This document shows, in pieces, positions 7,249 to 9,990 of a DNA stretch of 9,990 bases (the first letter of the stretch is position 1; each line of letters opens with the position of its first letter). The notes beneath the pieces were generated by a model, which saw only the letters and a list, made by a program, of their open reading frames with translations, had not been told where the DNA came from and searched no databases. The stretch is from Hyphomicrobiaceae bacterium (GTDB lineage: Bacteria; Pseudomonadota; Alphaproteobacteria; Rhizobiales; Hyphomicrobiaceae). Where the stretch lies: the NCBI GenBank assembly GCA_017353825.1, contig JAFMSC010000117.1:1-9990 (forward strand), in the 5' to 3' direction. The translations under genes and the position numbers were made by a program.

Positions 7249-8351
7249 ATGAGACGCCTGGGTCTCTCAGCTCCATCCACGGATGGAGCGCACCGCAGCC
7301 AAAGGCTTCGGCAGCTCGCGCGCCTGGTCTGTCTGATTGGATCGTTAGCTCTATGGCCCAATTCGGCATCTTTGGCGCAGGAGAGAGTCCTTCGCTTTCA
7401 CCATTTCCTGCCCGAAAATTCCCCGCAACAGCAGAAAATCTTCCTGCCATGGAGCAAGAGCATTGCTGAAGCATCGAACGGCAAGCTCCGCATCAGCGTC
7501 GCAGGCGGAATGAAGCTCGGCGGAAAGGCGAACGAGCTGCTTGCGCAGGTCGAGAGCGGATACGTGGACATCGCTTGGATCGTTGCGGGCTACCTGCCGC
7601 GCAAGCTCATCCGGCTTGAGGTCTTCGAGCTCCCATTCATCGCATCATCCCGGGCCAGCGTTACCAGCCAGGCGCTCTTCGAGTACTATGAGACCCATGC
7701 GCGGGACGAGCTTGCGAACGTGCGTGTGCTCAATGTCTGGTGCCTCCCCAGCGGGGTCATCCTCAATCGAGCCGAGCCGATCCTGAGGCCAGTCGACGCC
7801 GCCGGCCGGGTGATGCGCGTGCCCTCTGATGCCATCGGCGAGCTCTTTCGCCACATCGGTGCGACGCCGAGGATCGCACGGTGAATGACGTGCTCATGCT
7901 TTTGAAGCAGCGGGAAATCGCAGGCACGCTGCTTCCGTACGAGGTCATCAAGACGTTGAGGCTCACCAGCGAAGTTCGGCACATCACCGAGTTTGCAGGT
8001 CATCGCGGTCTGTATACGGCGGTGTTCCTGCTGGTAATGAATAAGGACGTATACGCAAGCCTTGATGGCGTTCAACGAAGGGCGCTCAACGCGCAGTCCG
8101 GCGCGGTGATCGCTGCTGAATGGGGTCGAATTTGGGACGATTTCGAAGAGATCGGACGTGACGATTTTGTCGCCGCCGGCGGTGTTGTAACCTTTGTCAA
8201 GAATGACCACTACGAGGAGTGGGTGGCAGCGAGTCTTCCCGCCATTGAAAGTTGGCTCGCCAAAACTCATCGCAACGGAATAGACGGGGCCAAGCTCATT
8301 AGATCGGCCAAGCAGCTCGTTGCGAAGTATTCAATGCTGGCGAGGCCCTGA
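7249..8351 (+). pseudogene. TRAP transporter solute receptor (DctP family), frameshifted
   Basis: Two overlapping frames together make one DctP-type periplasmic receptor. The first frame (7249-7884) has a signal-like segment (about residues 23-43, ending NSASLAQ). The mature start RVLRFHHFLPENSPQQQKIF follows, then GKLRISVAGGMKLGG and GRVMRVPSDAIGELFRHIGATP, where Arg190 of MRVP fits the conserved ligand-binding arginine. It then derails into RIAR and a stop at 7882-7884. The remainder continues in the next frame: EDRTVNDVLMLLKQREIAGTLLPYEV through KYSMLARP, stop at 8351. Adding one base at the CCGAGG near 7869 (for example CCGGAGG) would restore an ordinary receptor of about 367 residues. 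No dctQ or dctM genes are in the window, so the receptor has no visible partners. It could be co-transcribed with tetR. A true pseudogene and a one-base sequencing error are both possible. Confidence 0.85.
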
Positions 8352-8559
8352 CACAGCGTTGGCGACGCCCTGGATGAGCTTCAACGGATTCTTGGCAGGA
8401 CCGCACGCGACGCCACCCGACGATTGCCATATCACGGCTCACCGTGAGACCTGGGGGGGGCAGAATGACATACTCAGGGAATGGTAATCCGTCGGTGGAG
8501 CGGGGCCGCCTCGGTACCAGCCACCACCAGCTGCACCTGGAGAGCATGTTGTGCTGATG
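8352..8559. other. Convergent intergenic region with short hairpin and G8 tract
   Basis: A 208-bp gap between the ends of two converging genes. It contains a perfect 6-bp inverted repeat TCACGG-CTCA-CCGTGA (8432-8447), followed closely by a run of eight G (8453-8460). The near-palindrome CCAGCTGCACCTGG lies at about 8527-8540. No hairpin followed by a U tract is seen on either strand, so transcription end points cannot be placed. No credible reading frame is confined to this region. Confidence 0.4.
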
Positions 8560-9537
8560 CTACTGCTCCGGCGTGAACCCTGAAGCCTTGACCGCGGGCG
8601 CCCACAACTCCGAATCCGACTTCTGGATCTTTGCCAGTTCCGCCGGGGTGGTCCCGGTCGGAACGAGCCCAAACGCCAGCAGCCGCTCCCTGACCTGAGG
8701 CATGTTGACCGCCGCAATGATCGCCGTGCTCAGACGATTGATCGCGGCGGGCGGCGTCTTGGCCGGGGCGAACAGGCCGTACCAGCCGGTGCCCTCGATA
8801 TTGAAGCCGGCTTCCCGGAAGGTCGCGATCTCCGGCAGAAATGGAGAGCGTTGCTTGTCTGATGTAGCGAGCACACGGATGCGCTGTGCCTTGTGCTGCT
8901 CCAGCACGTCGCTGGTGGTGGTGACGACAATGGGGATCTGGCTGGCGACCAAATCCGTCAACGCCGCCGCAGACCCGCGATAGCCCACATGGCGCAGGTC
9001 CAGGCCGGCCGCTTGGGCGAACGAGACGGCGAAGAAATGCGGCAGCGTGCCCGCAGCGGGCGTTCCGTAGGTGCCCTGGTTGGGATTGGCTTTCACCCAG
9101 TCGACCAGTTCCTTGAGAGACTTAGCGGGAACCTGCGGGCCGACGGCGAGCGCGAAGTCGAAGGTCGCGACCTGCGACAGCGGAACGAAGTCGGCGACGG
9201 GGTCGTAGACCAGCACCTTGTAGACGTGCTGGTAGACCGACATTGGCGCAACCGGGGTAAGCAGGATGGTCTTGCCGTCGGGCTCGGCGGCCTTTACGGC
9301 CTGGACGCCGAGGCGGCCCTGCGCGCCGGTACGGTTCTCCACGATAATCGGCTGATCGAGTGAGGCGCGCATGTGCTCGGCGAGCAACCGTGCAAACGCG
9401 TCACCCGAGCCGCCAGCGGCGAATGGGAAGATGATGCGGACGGGATCACCGCCAAGCTGGGCGTTGGCGGGCGATGCGAGCCAAGTCAGAGCGGCGGCGA
9501 TGGACACGGCCAGCAATGGCATGCGAGCGAATGTCAT
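8560..9537 (-). CDS. Tripartite tricarboxylate transporter receptor (TctC/Bug family)
   Basis: A 325-residue periplasmic binding protein of the Bug/TctC family. The start at 9537 is chosen over an upstream ATG at 9669 because GGAG lies 8 nt before it and a clean Sec signal follows: MTFARMPLLAVSIAAALTWLASPANA, with cleavage expected after residue 26. Family marks are VRIIFPFAAGGSGDAFARLL near the mature N-terminus, VENRTGAQGRLG, the TYGTPAAGTLPHFFA stretch, HVGYRGSAAALTDLV, FNIEGTGWYGLFAPAKTP and the C-terminal LLAFGLVPTGTTPAELA. Length is standard. Bug proteins bind small carboxylates, including aromatic acids and dicarboxylates, and many genomes carry unpartnered copies acting as receptors or sensors. 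No tctA or tctB is visible here. It converges on the broken TRAP gene; the ligand is unknown. Confidence 0.93.
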   Translation of the reverse strand: MTFARMPLLAVSIAAALTWLASPANAQLGGDPVRIIFPFAAGGSGDAFARLLAEHMRASLDQPIIVENRTGAQGRLGVQAVKAAEPDGKTILLTPVAPMSVYQHVYKVLVYDPVADFVPLSQVATFDFALAVGPQVPAKSLKELVDWVKANPNQGTYGTPAAGTLPHFFAVSFAQAAGLDLRHVGYRGSAAALTDLVASQIPIVVTTTSDVLEQHKAQRIRVLATSDKQRSPFLPEIATFREAGFNIEGTGWYGLFAPAKTPPAAINRLSTAIIAAVNMPQVRERLLAFGLVPTGTTPAELAKIQKSDSELWAPAVKASGFTPEQ

Positions 9538-9665
9538 GGAGTTCTCCGTAAGGTTCGTGTGCAATCGGCGGCAGTCCTCCGGCGCCGATACGGCCCTTTC
9601 TTCCGCGAGGAGGCGCAAATGCGCGTATCGCCACCTATGGCCCGCCCCTCCCCCAGATAGCGGCT
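9538..9665 (-). promoter_or_regulatory. Leader region upstream of the Bug-family receptor
   Basis: 128 nt between the small frame at 9666-9845 and the receptor start. It holds a 7-bp inverted repeat CGATACG (9586-9592) / CGTATCG (9624-9630) and, beside it, a short GCGC-AAAT-GCGC hairpin (9613-9624). It may act as an mRNA leader structure or hold a promoter. No recognisable promoter consensus was picked out. Confidence 0.3.
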
Positions 9666-9845
9666 TCACAGCTCCTCAGACACGTCGCCTTCATCCCATA
9701 CCCCCATCAGGATGCCGTGGCGCGGGGCCTCACCGCCCGCGGCCAGCATTTCCGCTTCGGAGCGAGTTGTGCGCTGCGACTGCCGCCAGGCGCTCGATAC
9801 GCTCAACGCCATCGCCTGCCGCGTCTTCGGGGACAAGACTACCAT
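9666..9845 (-). CDS. Small hypothetical protein, possibly the 3' part of a frameshifted gene
   Basis: A 59-codon frame from ATG 9845 to TGA at 9666-9668, beginning MVVLSPKTRQAMALSVSSAW and ending GILMGVWDEGDVSEEL. Third codon positions are mostly G or C and first positions are purine-rich, as in real genes of this window. The family is not recognised. The same frame is open upstream to about 9902 without a start, and that stretch also reads like protein (GRKPRSQSKTSAP). Another frame begins with ATG 9919 immediately after the upstream gene's TAA (MSHNTSSRKG) and dies at a TAG after 26 codons. Adding one G at the GGG of 9891-9893 would join the two into an 84-residue protein. The gene may therefore start at 9845, or may be the larger protein broken by a one-base loss. 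Confidence 0.45.
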   Translation of the reverse strand: MVVLSPKTRQAMALSVSSAWRQSQRTTRSEAEMLAAGGEAPRHGILMGVWDEGDVSEEL

Positions 9846-9919
9846 GGGGGCGCTGGTCTTGCTCTGGCTGCGCGGCTTTCTGCCAACGGTCCCTTTCGCG
9901 AGCTAGTGTTATGACTCAT

Positions 9920-9990
9920 TTATTTGGTACCCGCCGCCGTCAGCTCGAGGGCACGGCGGGCGCGGGCGTTCTTTTCAAGGATGGTATTGG
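9920..9990 (-). CDS. C-terminal end of an unidentified gene entering from the right edge
   Basis: The last 22 codons before a TAA at 9922-9920, reading NTILEKNARARRALELTAAGTK. The stretch is alanine- and arginine-rich, helix-prone and uses GC-rich codons. It is followed at once by an ATG (TAAATG), the spacing expected of translationally coupled genes. The piece is too short to assign a family. It supports continued minus-strand transcription from the right into the small frame at 9666-9845. Confidence 0.35.
   Translation of the reverse strand, partial: NTILEKNARARRALELTAAGTK

Noticed and set aside
9712..9914. Two plus-strand frames of about 64 codons near the right edge
   Set aside because: They are antisense to the better-looking minus-strand small frame and have no motif or ribosome binding site.
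1..9990. CRISPR array, insertion sequence or phage attachment site
   Set aside because: No regularly spaced direct repeats, transposase motifs, terminal inverted repeats or integrase genes were seen.

Overview
This window is GC-rich (roughly two thirds G+C by eye) with dense, overlapping bacterial genes. The protein families (Liv-type ABC importer, feruloyl-CoA synthase-like ligase, TctC/Bug receptor, TRAP receptor, TetR regulator, Tat signal peptide) suggest a metabolically versatile soil or water proteobacterium. An alphaproteobacterium of the Bradyrhizobium/Rhodopseudomonas kind or a betaproteobacterium would both fit. The species cannot be named from this sequence.

Left two thirds (1-6161, minus strand): one compact operon read right to left. 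Its order is a Tat-exported substrate-binding protein (livK-like), permeases livH-like and livM-like, ATPase livG-like, then a single unbroken reading frame that begins as the second ATPase (livF-like) and continues with no stop into a feruloyl-CoA synthase-type acyl-CoA ligase that leaves the window at base 1. Junctions are tight: ATGA overlaps at livH/livM and livG/livF, and 1 nt between livM and livG. A strong 10-bp stem-loop sits between livK and livH. The likely job is import of an aromatic (hydroxycinnamate-like) acid followed by CoA activation, with the activating enzyme apparently tethered to the importer's ATPase.

Middle (6162-7217): a 417-bp divergent control region and a plus-strand TetR-family regulator. 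The control region holds two palindromes of the same layout, ATACY-N4-RGTAT, which are good operator candidates for the regulator. One lies upstream of livK and the other towards tetR.

Right third (7249-9990): a TRAP-type (DctP) receptor gene on the plus strand, broken by an apparent single-base loss near 7869, so it is a pseudogene or a sequencing error. A convergent 208-bp gap follows, then a minus-strand TctC/Bug-family receptor with a normal signal peptide. Upstream of that are a small minus-strand reading frame of 59 codons and the last 22 codons of another minus-strand gene entering from the right edge. Three solute receptors of three unrelated importer classes therefore lie around one regulator, and only the ABC receptor has its membrane partners in the window.
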